From Levilactobacillus tongjiangensis (GTDB lineage Bacteria > Bacillota > Bacilli > Lactobacillales > Lactobacillaceae): a stretch of DNA of 64,000 nt. Shown here piece after piece: positions 34,739-44,042 of this stretch. The notes beneath the pieces are model-generated. The model did no database searches and had not been told where the DNA came from. It was given only the letters and a program-made list of their open reading frames with translations. The position numbers and the translations under genes were made by a program. The first letter of the stretch is position 1. Each line of letters starts with the position of its first letter. The DNA is taken from assembly GCF_003946345.1 (NCBI RefSeq), contig NZ_RHNY01000001.1, forward strand, positions 124,001-188,000, written 5' to 3'.

Positions 34739-36115
34739 ATGCGAAAAGTTTCAACTGGCTTTGTTTACTTCTTCGGCGCCCTTGGGGGTCTCCTCTTTGG
34801 GTATGATACCGGGGTAATTTCAGGAGCAATTCTGTTTATCCAGAAACAAATGAATTTAGGGTCTTGGCAACAAGGCTGGGTCGTCAGTGCCGTCTTATTA
34901 GGTGCCATCTTAGGTGCCGCCATCATTGGACCATCCTCTGACCGTTTTGGTCGGCGGAATTTATTGCTGCTTTCAGCTATTATTTTCTTGGTCGGTGCTT
35001 TAGGATCTGCCTTCTCACCAGAGTTCTGGACACTGATCGTTTCCCGGATCATCTTGGGGATGGCCGTTGGGGCTGCTTCAGCTTTGATTCCAACGTACCT
35101 GGCTGAATTGGCACCTGCTGATAAGCGGGGGACCGTTTCTAGTCTGTTCCAACTGATGGTTATGACTGGGATCCTGTTGGCTTACATCACCAACTACAGT
35201 TTCTCTGGTATGTACACCGGCTGGCGTTGGATGTTAGGGTTCGCTGCTATTCCAGCTGCTCTGTTGTTCATTGGTGGGTTGGTCCTGCCAGAAAGCCCTC
35301 GGTTCTTGGTTAAGTCAGGTCACATGGCCGAAGCACGTGAGGTGCTGGATACCATGAACAAGCATGACCAAGCCGCAGTTGACAAGGAAGTTGCCCAAAT
35401 CGAAGAATCAGCCAAGATCGTTAGTGGTGGCTGGAAGGAACTCTTCAGTAAGATGGTTCGTCCTTCATTGACCATTGGTTTTGGGTTAGCAATTTTCCAA
35501 CAAGTCATGGGATGTAACACCGTGCTGTACTACGCACCAACCATCTTTACGGATGTTGGTTTCGGGGTTTCCGCCGCACTGTTAGCCCACATTGGTATCG
35601 GGATCTTTAACGTGATCGTTACTGCCGTTGCCGTAACCATTATGGATAAGGTTGACCGTAAGAAGATGCTGATCATTGGGGCCGTTGGGATGGCCATCTC
35701 ACTGTTCGTGATGAGCCTTGGGATGAAGTTCTCCGGTGGTTCTCAAACTGCTGCGATTATTTCCGTTATCGCCTTGACCATCTACATTGCCTTCTTCTCC
35801 GCAACTTGGGGCCCCGTAATGTGGGTTATGATTGGTGAAGTCTTCCCATTGAACATTCGTGGGTTAGGGAACTCATTTGCTAGTGTGATCAACTGGACTG
35901 CTAACATGATTGTTTCCTTAACTTTCCCATCTCTGTTGGACTTCTTCGGTACTGGGAGTTTGTTCATCGGTTATGGTGTTCTCTGCTTGGTTTCCATCTG
36001 GTTCGTCCAAAAGAAAGTCTTCGAAACACGGAACCGTTCCTTGGAAGATATCGAAGCCACCTTACGTGCTAAGGCTGGCGAAGATGCTTCTAGCTTGAGC
36101 GCCGCACAAAAGTAA
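34739..36115 (+). CDS. xylT: D-xylose:H+ symporter XylT, copy 2
   Basis: A 458-aa paralogue of copy 1, roughly 90 percent alike by eye; differences cluster in the cytoplasmic loop near residues 200-235 and the C-terminal tail. PESPRFLVKSGHM and FFSATWGPVMWVMIGE are retained. The open frame extends upstream, but AAGGAAG before ATG 34739 and alignment with copy 1 fix the start. It has its own cre and palindrome. Affinity differences are plausible but not visible. Confidence 0.92.
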   Translation: MRKVSTGFVYFFGALGGLLFGYDTGVISGAILFIQKQMNLGSWQQGWVVSAVLLGAILGAAIIGPSSDRFGRRNLLLLSAIIFLVGALGSAFSPEFWTLIVSRIILGMAVGAASALIPTYLAELAPADKRGTVSSLFQLMVMTGILLAYITNYSFSGMYTGWRWMLGFAAIPAALLFIGGLVLPESPRFLVKSGHMAEAREVLDTMNKHDQAAVDKEVAQIEESAKIVSGGWKELFSKMVRPSLTIGFGLAIFQQVMGCNTVLYYAPTIFTDVGFGVSAALLAHIGIGIFNVIVTAVAVTIMDKVDRKKMLIIGAVGMAISLFVMSLGMKFSGGSQTAAIISVIALTIYIAFFSATWGPVMWVMIGEVFPLNIRGLGNSFASVINWTANMIVSLTFPSLLDFFGTGSLFIGYGVLCLVSIWFVQKKVFETRNRSLEDIEATLRAKAGEDASSLSAAQK

Positions 36116-36197
36116 ATGAACGTGGTGCCTGAGAAATTGCCAATAACGCTATGATTGATCAATTTCCCAGCGCATAATTTAAATTTAAGTGAAAGAC

Positions 36198-36233
36198 TGA
36201 AGTCACTCCTGAGAGGGTGGCTTCTTTTTTTGT
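36198..36233 (+). terminator. Terminator after xylT copy 2
   Basis: GAAGTCACTCCT pairs with AGGGTGGCTTC, then seven T. Confidence 0.8.
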
Positions 36234-36349
36234 TTTTGGGGGTGAGGTTACTGATTGATTTGATTAAGGGGGATATTACTTTGATTGAAACTAGACGTGA
36301 AATCAGTGGGCATTTATCAAGTCAATCTAAATGATTAACATCAATATAG

Positions 36350-36540
36350 CTGGAGGTTGTCAGGGAGTGGGCGGGCTGTGTCGGTGGTGTTGGTCCGGGT
36401 GGGGTTACCCGGGCCTACAGCACGGGACGAGCTCAGAGACCGCGCGAACTTGGCGGGGGCTTTGAGTCGAGCTGAAGGACCGCTCCTCAGGCCGAAAGCG
36501 GTCCCCACAGCCCGTCCGCTCCTTGCCAACCGGAGGCGGC
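36350..36540 (-). repeat. Structured intergenic repeat, type I, copy 8
   Basis: Outer arms 36355-36380 and 36506-36531 pair over 26 positions with one mismatch; three of the pairs are G-U in the plus strand. On the minus strand hairpin 1 is GGACCGCT...AGCGGTCC, hairpin 2 joins CTCAAAG..CCGC to GCGCGGTCTCTGAG, and hairpin 3 joins GGCCCGGGT to ACCCGGACC. Conserved linkers are AGTTCG and GCTCGTCCCGT. Confidence 0.8.
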
Positions 36541-36662
36541 AATCGTAATCACTGAAGTCGACCAAGGTTTAGTTAACAAACTACGTCTATTTGGATAAAA
36601 GGATTTCCGTTTAAGTCGTTAAGCACTTAAAGTTCAGTCGTATCAAAAAAGACTCACCTTAA

Positions 36663-37454
<792 letters not shown>

Positions 37455-37468
37455 CGCGCATTTTGTAC

Positions 37469-37507
37469 AAATAAGGTCGGGACAACTATTTGTCCCGACC
37501 TTATTTG
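37469..37507. terminator. Terminator after acetoin reductase
   Basis: ATAAGGTCGGGACA pairs with TGTCCCGACCTTAT, symmetrical enough to serve both strands. Confidence 0.85.
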
Positions 37508-37521
37508 TACGATTAGACTAG

Positions 37522-38145
37522 TTACTGCTTAATCTTCACGACGTATTTTTTCAAGATCCACGCGGTGTGATGGTGGTTATCCTGTACTTTTAGATACGTG
37601 GCCTTCTTGCCATTAATTTTGACGGTTTCCTGTTTAGTGATCCGCCATTTAGTTTTAGCTGATTTGGCAGTCTTCCCCTTGCTGTGTTTGAGGTGAGCGT
37701 CCTTGAACCAGACTTTGTGACCCTTTAACCGGTAGATGTACTTGGTGTGGCGTTTTTTAGTAGCCGTAATTTTAACGGTCTTTTTCGCTTTCTTCGCTGG
37801 TTTGATGGTGTCGCCTTGGCCGGCTTCAGTGACGGTCGTAGCGGTAGACGGTTTCGTTACTGGTGCAGGAGTTGCGGGTTTAGGTGTGCTAGGTGCTGGC
37901 GTGGCGGGAACGCTAGGACTGGGCTTAGTCGTGGTATAAGCCGAGCTGTAAGGCGTGTTCTTGCCGTCAGTTGAGACCAGGTAGCGGGCCTTCAGTTGTT
38001 CACGTTTGGCAACTGGGAAGTTCAGCTCGCGAGTCAGATAATTTGAAATGTTGGTGTAGTTTTGTGAGATGACTTGATAGTATTCATCGATCCAGCTTTG
38101 CTTAACGGCTTCTCGGCCGTAGTAATAGTTGGACAGCGTCAATTG
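37522..38145 (-). pseudogene. C-terminal fragment of a secreted/surface protein, cut by the TnpB element
   Basis: About 205 residues remain: an aromatic stretch (NYYYGREAVKQSWIDEYY), a Pro/Thr-rich linker (PATPAPSTPKP), and a basic Lys-rich C-terminal module with aromatic positions (TKYIYRLKGHKVWFKDAH) like those at the ends of lactobacillar surface proteins (DUF5776-like, uncertain). The frame continues into the right end of the TnpB element but has no ribosome site or signal peptide. The N-terminal part is missing: no coding sequence for it is found beyond the other end of the element. Confidence 0.7.
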
Positions 38146-38283
38146 CCCCTGAATGAATTCAGAGGCTTGTCGCTCACGTGTCTGATGACACAGACACAGT
38201 AGTCCAACGTGCCAGTTAGACACTCCTACTCGTAGTGGCAACATCATCGGGTAATTGACGGCTACCCGTTTAACTATCAGGAT
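38146..38283 (-). ncRNA. Candidate omega-RNA at the 3' end of tnpB
   Basis: In TnpB elements the guide RNA is derived from the right end. Here, after the tnpB stop, there is a stem GTGTCTG / CAGACAC (38178-38197) and the terminal hairpin ending at 38146. The adjoining host sequence (GCAATTGACGCTGTCC on the minus strand) would be the guide. Location is by analogy. Confidence 0.45.
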
Positions 38284-39504
38284 CTACCCAATAGTTGTTA
38301 GCTTCTTAATCTTTGGTCGTTTAACACCGTTCAACCATTCTTGACCAAGCATTGCAATATTCATGGCTCCTAATCGGTCATCGTTACAACGATACTGGCA
38401 TTGTTTACACCAATACTCATGAGTCTCGTGATGGCGATTTGTTTTCTCAACCAGGCCACACCTGGGACAGCGCTGTGAGGTGAACGCTGGATTGACCTTT
38501 ACAACGGTACTCTGAATGGACAGAGCCTTGTACGTTAGGAAAGTTTCTAGTTGAAAGAAAGACCAGGAACGATGACTGCTTCGTAGGGACTTAGGCAGGT
38601 CATCGGTGTTAAACGTCACATTGGTTAAGTCTTCCAAAACAAAAAGTGTATGTGAACCATATGCTGCAACGAGTGTCTTAGCTAGCCGATGATTCACATC
38701 GGTCATCCAGCGGTTCTCTCGTTGGGCCAGTCGCTTCAGTTTTTTCTTGGAAGACTTGGTACCTTTTCTTTGTAGTTGTCGACGGGTCTCTAGGAACTTT
38801 TTCCGCTTACGTAAGATTTTTTTACCATCAAAGAATAGTGTCTTTCCCTCACTATCAAAGGCGGTTGCTAGAAAGCGCAGGCCACGGTCAACACCCACAA
38901 TTTGAGGATTATCCTTGGGATTGAAATCACTGGTTTCCTTTGTGATACCGATATGCAAAAACCACTTACCCCGATTGTGGACCAACTTAGCGGTACCTAG
39001 CTTCCAGTCCTCGGTAAAGTATTTTTCAAATCCCTTGTCGGTAAAGCTTAATTTAGTCCGTTTACCTAGGGTGGTTATTGAGAGCTGTTGCATTTTATCT
39101 ACAAAAGAGTAATTACTTTGACGAACCAAATCAGCCTGTGGTTGCCGAAAATGGATGGGTTTTACCAGCCAAGTCAAATCTTTCGGAATCTGAATCCACT
39201 TATTCTCTTCGTTCTTGTAACGGTAAGGGTGCTGTCTCATCTGGTCCTGAACAGTTTTGTAATGAGCTGAGACCGTCCGAAAAACGGATTGGACCATCTG
39301 ACTATTGAGTGATGATTCCTGCCGAAATCGTTTGTACAGTTGGTGATTGATTTTTAACCAGCTTAACTGAAACTCATGGTCAAAGATCCATTGACTGACA
39401 ATATTAGCTAATCGTTGATATTCTTGACTCATTGCAAGAAAAGCGGCTGCCTGATCAGTATCTGGATAGAGTCTCAGTTTGATTGTGCGCCCCAGCTTAA
39501 CCAA
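38284..39504 (-). CDS. tnpB: TnpB RNA-guided endonuclease
   Basis: A 406-aa TnpB. The RuvC triad is intact: Asp in VGVDRGLRFLA (near 202), Glu in VLEDLTN (near 296) and Asp in CNDDRLGAMN (near 381). The zinc finger is CPRCG...CKQC. N-terminal helical OB-like region and basic linker RKRKKFLETRRQ are present. It likely nicks or cuts donor DNA guided by the right-end RNA, helping the element persist. No TnpA is present, so movement would need one in trans. RBS AGGGGAGGTATC lies before ATG. Confidence 0.9.
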   Translation of the reverse strand: MVKLGRTIKLRLYPDTDQAAAFLAMSQEYQRLANIVSQWIFDHEFQLSWLKINHQLYKRFRQESSLNSQMVQSVFRTVSAHYKTVQDQMRQHPYRYKNEENKWIQIPKDLTWLVKPIHFRQPQADLVRQSNYSFVDKMQQLSITTLGKRTKLSFTDKGFEKYFTEDWKLGTAKLVHNRGKWFLHIGITKETSDFNPKDNPQIVGVDRGLRFLATAFDSEGKTLFFDGKKILRKRKKFLETRRQLQRKGTKSSKKKLKRLAQRENRWMTDVNHRLAKTLVAAYGSHTLFVLEDLTNVTFNTDDLPKSLRSSHRSWSFFQLETFLTYKALSIQSTVVKVNPAFTSQRCPRCGLVEKTNRHHETHEYWCKQCQYRCNDDRLGAMNIAMLGQEWLNGVKRPKIKKLTTIG

Positions 39505-39713
39505 TAGATACCTCCCCTGTAGATTGGATTAAGTATACCATGTTTGGCTTTTTAGGGGAACGTATGTTTTAAAAGTTGTTAAGTCCTGGCATTCATCTTG
39601 CGATTAAAATCGCAGGCCTTCTGCTTAGTTTTAAGTAAAAGTTTACTGACCTAACGACTAAGAGAACATGGTACAATGAGGGCAACTTTTTGAGAATGTT
39701 GAGGGGTGACTAG

Positions 39714-40088
39714 ATGATTGCAGAGTTTGAGGAGTACCTAGGGAAGATTGAAGATGAAGCGCATCAGGAACGGGTGCGTACCGTTTTAAATTGGGTCCAG
39801 GAGACCTTCCCGCAGCTAGAACAGCGGTATGCGTGGAACCAGCCCATGTTTACAGACCACGGCACGTTTATTATTGGCTTCAGCGTGGCCAAGCCCCACA
39901 TGGCATTTGCACCGGAAGGGCCAGTCATGGAAGAATTTGCTGACCAGATTGCGGCGGCGCATTACAATCCTGGCAAGAAATTTGGCCGGATTAAATGGAC
40001 CCAAGACGTGGATTACGACCTACTAAAACAAATCATTGCCTTTAACATTGCGGACAAGACGGACTGTACGACATTTTGGCGGAAATAA
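39714..40088 (+). CDS. DUF1801 (YdhG-like) protein
   Basis: A 124-aa soluble protein of the DUF1801/YdhG fold (IRVLNWVQETFPQLEQRYAWNQPMF region, then GFSVAKPHMAFAPEG and KKFGRIKW). Members are annotated as iron chaperone-like (frataxin fold) without strong evidence of function. Promoter TACAAT near 39671 and GAGGGGTGACT before ATG. The TnpB element ends about 75 bp upstream, so the promoter was retained. Confidence 0.85.
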   Translation: MIAEFEEYLGKIEDEAHQERVRTVLNWVQETFPQLEQRYAWNQPMFTDHGTFIIGFSVAKPHMAFAPEGPVMEEFADQIAAAHYNPGKKFGRIKWTQDVDYDLLKQIIAFNIADKTDCTTFWRK

Positions 40089-40197
40089 GTACTTATCTCC
40101 GGTGGCCAGAAGTGGGGCCTATCGTGGGGACGCTTCAGTCTTGGTCTAAATGATGGCCGTGGTTGTGGCGCTCTTGAGGGCCTGTGTAGTATAAAAT

Positions 40198-40236
40198 AAA
40201 GATTCCTCAGCCATGTCGGCTGAGGAATCTTTTTAG
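40198..40236. terminator. Terminator after DUF1801 gene
   Basis: AAAGATTCCTCAGCC pairs with GGCTGAGGAATCTTT, then TT; A/T runs on both sides permit bidirectional use. Confidence 0.85.
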
Positions 40237-40327
40237 GTTGATCTTAAATTGTTTCGTTTAACTAAGTTGCCTTCCGCATATTGGGCTAGCAAACAAGCTG
40301 GTGAATAGTTGAAGTCAAACTTGGATA

Positions 40328-40358
40328 GTCGGAGGTTGCCGGCCCCCGCCAACCGGAG
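40328..40358. repeat. Remnant of a type I structured repeat
   Basis: GGAGGTTGCCGGC joined directly to CCCGCCAACCGGAG looks like the two outer ends of a type I element with the interior deleted. Compare GGAGGTTG and GCCAACCGGAGG in copies 8 and 9. A second trace (CTCCGGTGGCCAG...GTGGGG) lies near 40097-40120. Confidence 0.4.
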
Positions 40359-40371
40359 ACAAACCACTTAG

Positions 40372-40887
40372 CTAGGAAAGCTTAGGCTGTTCGGCGTTCT
40401 TGGCAGCGGCGCGTTTGGTATCGATGGGTTCGCCCTGTTCATTAGTCCGAACGACAAAGACATCGACCTTAGCCATGCGACTAACGTAGGCCGTTACGGA
40501 ACCTTCGACGACACGGGCCATGGCGCTTAATCCGGTAGCGCCCAGCATGATCAGGTCATTGTGGTGGTCTTGTACAAATTCATGTGAGATCACCGTTTTG
40601 GGATTTCCGAACCGCACGTGGATGTCCATATCCTTGAAGCCAGTGGCAGAACTGGTCGTTTCCACTAATGAGTTCAGGTAGGACTGGGCGTCTTCTGCGA
40701 GTTCGTGGATGACACCGCCAGGCATCGATCCACTGGCGTAAAAGCCGTAGTGGTTGATACGTAAGACGTTCAGGAGGTCAACGTGCGCGTGGTTTCTTTG
40801 CGCAACGTCCACGGCCTTTTTAAGCGCCAGTTCGGCTTGAACGGACCCATCAAGGGGAACCAGGATTCGTGAGTAATTCTGTTCCAT
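40372..40887 (-). CDS. Universal stress protein UspA family
   Basis: 171 aa, one Usp domain: ILVPLDGS near residue 8, then ALKKAVDVA, and the ATP-binding loop LGATGLSAMARVVEGSVTAYV near 120-140 (G-x2-G-x9-G(S/T)). Cytoplasmic, role in stress survival inferred. The C-terminal tail is Lys/Ala rich. It is 24 nt downstream of the PEBP gene on the same strand, probably one transcript. Confidence 0.88.
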   Translation of the reverse strand: MEQNYSRILVPLDGSVQAELALKKAVDVAQRNHAHVDLLNVLRINHYGFYASGSMPGGVIHELAEDAQSYLNSLVETTSSATGFKDMDIHVRFGNPKTVISHEFVQDHHNDLIMLGATGLSAMARVVEGSVTAYVSRMAKVDVFVVRTNEQGEPIDTKRAAAKNAEQPKLS

Positions 40888-40911
40888 AATTAGCCTTCTT
40901 TATATAGTAGT

Positions 40912-41421
40912 TTAGACGCGGCCCTTTAAGGTAATTGTGGCTGTATCCAGGACGTGGCCGTTGATTTGATGAAGGAAGTCGTTGAGCCAGAAGCCGTCCT
41001 CCAGGTCTAGTTTGGTGTTCAGTGCATAGACCGTCAAGCTGTAGTCGTGGTCCTTATCTGGTGGGAATGGTCCCGTGTAGTTTTGAAAGATAGCGGGATC
41101 CGTATTGCCAACCAGGGAACCGGCATTACTGTTGCGGCCATGGACGTGAGGAATCGCGTTTGTCCGGGACACGTCGGCCGTGATTTCACGGGTGGTTCCG
41201 GGGAAATTGGCGGCTACCCAGTGAATCCAGGGAAAACCGCTGACTGGAACGGCATCGAAGTCAATCAGGTTTAAGGCAATGGTGCTAGTTTTCTTAGGTA
41301 CTTTCGATAGACTAATGGGAAATGACTTGACGGGGTCACCGGCATACACATCGTCGCCAGTGGCGTGCTTACTGTATTCATCGGCTAAATAGCCGTCTTC
41401 TGTTGGCACAAAAATTCGCAT
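40912..41421 (-). CDS. YbhB/YbcL family PEBP (Raf kinase inhibitor-like) protein
   Basis: A 169-aa phosphatidylethanolamine-binding-like protein. The ligand-pocket motifs are visible: DFDAVPVSGFPWIHWVAANFP (usual DxDAPxxxGxxHW) near residues 54-74 and YTGPFPPDKDHDYSLTVYAL near 120. Bacterial function is poorly known. GGAGGGATTTC precedes ATG. It is followed by uspA. Confidence 0.85.
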   Translation of the reverse strand: MRIFVPTEDGYLADEYSKHATGDDVYAGDPVKSFPISLSKVPKKTSTIALNLIDFDAVPVSGFPWIHWVAANFPGTTREITADVSRTNAIPHVHGRNSNAGSLVGNTDPAIFQNYTGPFPPDKDHDYSLTVYALNTKLDLEDGFWLNDFLHQINGHVLDTATITLKGRV

Positions 41422-41619
41422 GAAATCCCTCCTATTGATGACGCTTAACTCCCTTCATTATACCGCAGGCGACTGGCAAACTGTGAATATTCATGAATAA
41501 TGTATAATTATCCGTATAATAAGAATATATCTAATATAATTTCAAAAATAGCTTGATTTACGGAATTATTAGCGTATGATTAGAAACAATTAGTTCGCTA
41601 CTCAGAAAGGATGATTCGT

Positions 41620-42789
41620 ATGACACCCCAAGCAAAGGTTGAAATTCTTCAGCATTTAATTCAGATTCCCTCAGTAAATGACCACGAGACCGACGTTGCC
41701 GACTACATTGCCAGTTTATTTGCGCCATATCCACAAGCCAAGATTGAGAAAGTCCCGTTTGCTCAGAACCGAGATAATCTAGTGGTAACGATTGGTAATC
41801 CAGCAGGTCCCCAGCTTGGACTTTGTGGGCACATGGACGTAGTATCGGCCGGGAATGAATCTGCTTGGAGTCATGCGCCATTCGCTGGTGAAGTGGTTGG
41901 TGACCAACTTTTTGGTCGGGGGGCTTCCGATATGAAGAGCGGCCTGGCAGCCATTGTCATCACTTTGCTGGAGTTCTTGGAACAGGGCGTTCAGCTCAAA
42001 GGGAGCGTCCGGTTGATGGGGACCGTCGGCGAGGAGACCGGGGAGTACGGTGCGGCTAAACTCACGGACGAGGGTTATGCTGATCATCTGGCGGGTTTGG
42101 TGATTGCGGAGCCCAGCGGCTTAGATAATGTGGTCTACACGGCACGGGGGGTCATTGACTACAAGGTCGTGTCCACGGGCAAGGCTAGTCACAGTGCGCG
42201 GCCAGAAAAGGGTGTCAATGCGATTGATAATCTGATGAAATTTTATAATGCGGTGGGACCAATCATGGCGAAACACACTAAAACGGATCCGGTTTTAGGT
42301 GGTCTTCTGCACAACGTTGATTTAATTTCTGGTGGTGAGCAGATCAACTCGATTCCGGCCCACGCTGAACTGATGGCCAACATGCGGACGATTCCGGCTT
42401 ACCCCAACCAGGTGATTTACGATGAGCTGGAAGCATTGATTGCAAAATTAAATGAAGAACCTGATGTAGATTTAGCATTGAGTTACAGTTATCCTGAAGA
42501 AGCAATCCCGGGTGACCCCAACGCCCCACTGGTACAATTAGCCAAGCAAATTAGTGATGAGGTCTGCGGGCATGATACGCAGATTGTGGGTTCTGGCGGT
42601 GCCAACGATGGGGCCGAGTTCTTGCGGGCTAAGGCAGACTTTACCAGCATTGAAATTGGTCCAGGGAGTAACACCTCGCATCAAGTTGATGAATACATTT
42701 CCATTACGGAGTTCCTACAGGCTGTTGAGGTCTACGAGGCATTGGTGCCAGCGTTCTTTGAGGAGACGTTGAAGACAGCGGTGGACTAA
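41620..42789 (+). CDS. M20 family ArgE/DapE-type deacylase
   Basis: A 389-aa zinc metallohydrolase. Metal-binding motifs: LCGHMDVV near 68-75, GRGASDMKSG near 102-111 and the catalytic Glu in GTVGEETGEYGA near 133-144. The lid domain contains HSARPEKGVNAI. Probably hydrolyses N-succinyl-LL-diaminopimelate or a related N-acyl amino acid or dipeptide; not part of a dap cluster here. Start ATG 41620 is favoured because AGAAAGG lies 9 nt upstream; an ATG at 41611 abuts that site. Confidence 0.85.
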   Translation: MTPQAKVEILQHLIQIPSVNDHETDVADYIASLFAPYPQAKIEKVPFAQNRDNLVVTIGNPAGPQLGLCGHMDVVSAGNESAWSHAPFAGEVVGDQLFGRGASDMKSGLAAIVITLLEFLEQGVQLKGSVRLMGTVGEETGEYGAAKLTDEGYADHLAGLVIAEPSGLDNVVYTARGVIDYKVVSTGKASHSARPEKGVNAIDNLMKFYNAVGPIMAKHTKTDPVLGGLLHNVDLISGGEQINSIPAHAELMANMRTIPAYPNQVIYDELEALIAKLNEEPDVDLALSYSYPEEAIPGDPNAPLVQLAKQISDEVCGHDTQIVGSGGANDGAEFLRAKADFTSIEIGPGSNTSHQVDEYISITEFLQAVEVYEALVPAFFEETLKTAVD

Positions 42790-42860
42790 TTAATTGCGTG
42801 GTGAGTAGTTGGCAGTTGACTAGGAACTGCTGGGTACTACTGAAGTGAATGTAATGTGTT

Positions 42861-42895
42861 AATAGGGCTGAGAGGTGATCTCGGCCCTATTTTTG
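42861..42895 (+). terminator. Terminator after the deacylase gene
   Basis: AATAGGGCTGAG pairs with CTCGGCCCTATT, followed by TTT. Confidence 0.8.
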
Positions 42896-42929
42896 ATGAG
42901 CGCAATCACAAAATTGATTGGAAAAGACC

Positions 42930-43120
42930 AGTGTAGTCAGAGGTTGGCGGGGTGGGTGCCAGCCGTGAAAGTAGTATTAGCTGAGTGAGCTCAGCTAATA
43001 CTACGGGACGAGCTTGGAAACTCGATGAACTTTCGAGGTTTCAAGTCGAGCCTAAAGACCGCACTGTGGCTTTAGGCGGTCCCCACAGCGGGCACCCAAC
43101 CGCCAACCGGAGGCCGCGAT
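42930..43120 (-). repeat. Structured intergenic repeat, type I, copy 9
   Basis: Outer arms 42942-42967 and 43084-43108 pair with bulges. On the minus strand hairpin 1 is GCCTAAAG / CTTTAGGC around CCACAGTGCGGT (43050-43077), hairpin 2 CTTGAAACCTCGA / TCGAGTTTCCAAG (43013-43044) and hairpin 3 is a perfect 15-bp arm pair GTAGTATTAGCTGAG / CTCAGCTAATACTAC (42971-43004). Confidence 0.85.
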
Positions 43121-43245
43121 AGGTATCTAATTATTAAGATTACGAATAGAAGCTAGCAAACTGATTAAGCTTGCATCGAATTTCTGGTAATTTTGACCGA
43201 TTTGATTATATTTAAAGTAATTGGGTAAGGGGGGCAGTAAGTCTG

Positions 43246-44022
43246 ATGGCGAAACGAGCACAACGTGGATTAGTTATTTATCATACCGGCGTGACGCTGC
43301 TAACACTCTGGTCGGTAATCAACGTGAGTCTAATGATTCTGCGACTGGGAAGCCATGCGGTTGAATTGACGATTGCTAATGGCTTATTAGTGGTGTTTGC
43401 CATTGATTATTTCGTCCGGTTAGTTGTGACGAAGAATCGTAAAATTTTTCTCATTCAGTCAGCTTTTGACTTGCTGGGGATTATTCCGCTACACCCGGTT
43501 TTTGCTTTCTTTCGACTAGGTCGGTTGGTCCGGCTGATTCGGTTCCACCACCTTTTTTGGCGATTAGGGATCGCGGGCAAATGGACGAAGACCTACCATC
43601 GGTTCATCTATAAAACGGGATTTATCTATTTATTTTCAATCAGTGTGGCCATCATTGTGCTGAGTGCTTTTCTCTTCTCGCTGGCTGAGAAGCAAAGTTT
43701 GGCCGATTCACTTTGGTGGGCGATTACGACGGCTACGACAGTGGGATATGGGGATGAGACGCCGCACACGGCGGTTGGGAAGATTGTTGCCAGCTTTCTG
43801 ATGTTCGGTGGCGTTGGCTTCATCGGGTTGTTGACCAGCACCATCATGGACTTCTTTACCAGTCGGACCACACAATTGGCCACCGACCACGAAGCCCAGC
43901 AGCAGGCTGATTTGGTGGAATTATTGACGAAGATCGACACCCTGACCACGAAGGTCAATCAGCTACAAGCTAAGATTACTTCCTTAGAAAAAACGACGAA
44001 AAAAAACACGCCCTCCCATTAG
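43246..44022 (+). CDS. Voltage-gated-type potassium channel
   Basis: A 258-aa six-TM channel subunit. An S4-like segment with regularly spaced Arg (FFRLGRLVRLIRFHHLF) is near residue 88. The selectivity filter TTVGYGDE is near 162. A cytosolic C-terminal coiled coil (LVELLTKIDTLTTKVNQLQAKITSLEK) likely holds the tetramer. No RCK domain, unlike Kch. GGGGGGCAGTAAGTCTG precedes ATG. Convergent with the next gene, sharing the terminator. Confidence 0.85.
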   Translation: MAKRAQRGLVIYHTGVTLLTLWSVINVSLMILRLGSHAVELTIANGLLVVFAIDYFVRLVVTKNRKIFLIQSAFDLLGIIPLHPVFAFFRLGRLVRLIRFHHLFWRLGIAGKWTKTYHRFIYKTGFIYLFSISVAIIVLSAFLFSLAEKQSLADSLWWAITTATTVGYGDETPHTAVGKIVASFLMFGGVGFIGLLTSTIMDFFTSRTTQLATDHEAQQQADLVELLTKIDTLTTKVNQLQAKITSLEKTTKKNTPSH

Positions 44023-44035
44023 GAAGAGGCGTGTC
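43998..44035 (-). terminator. Terminator between K+ channel and anchored protein gene
   Basis: Minus strand ACACGCCTCTTCC / GGGAGGGCGTGT followed by eight T; the stem overlaps the end of the channel gene. Confidence 0.8.
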
Positions 44036-44042
44036 ACCGTGA

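Larger units (their letters stand above)
38146..39640 (-). mobile_element. Solo TnpB element of the IS200/IS605 superfamily (IS1341-like)
   Basis: The element holds only tnpB, no tnpA. Proposed left-end hairpin TGCGATT-AA-AATCGCA at 39599-39614 and right-end hairpin CCCCTGAAT / ATTCAGAGG at 38146-38165 fit subterminal palindromes of this superfamily, which has no terminal inverted repeats or target duplication. The right boundary sits in a surface-protein gene. Ends are estimates. Confidence 0.65.

Noticed and set aside
36341-36565. ORFs on both strands over the repeat before the acetoin reductase
   Set aside because: Both frames are open only because the repeat is GC-rich; no start signal.
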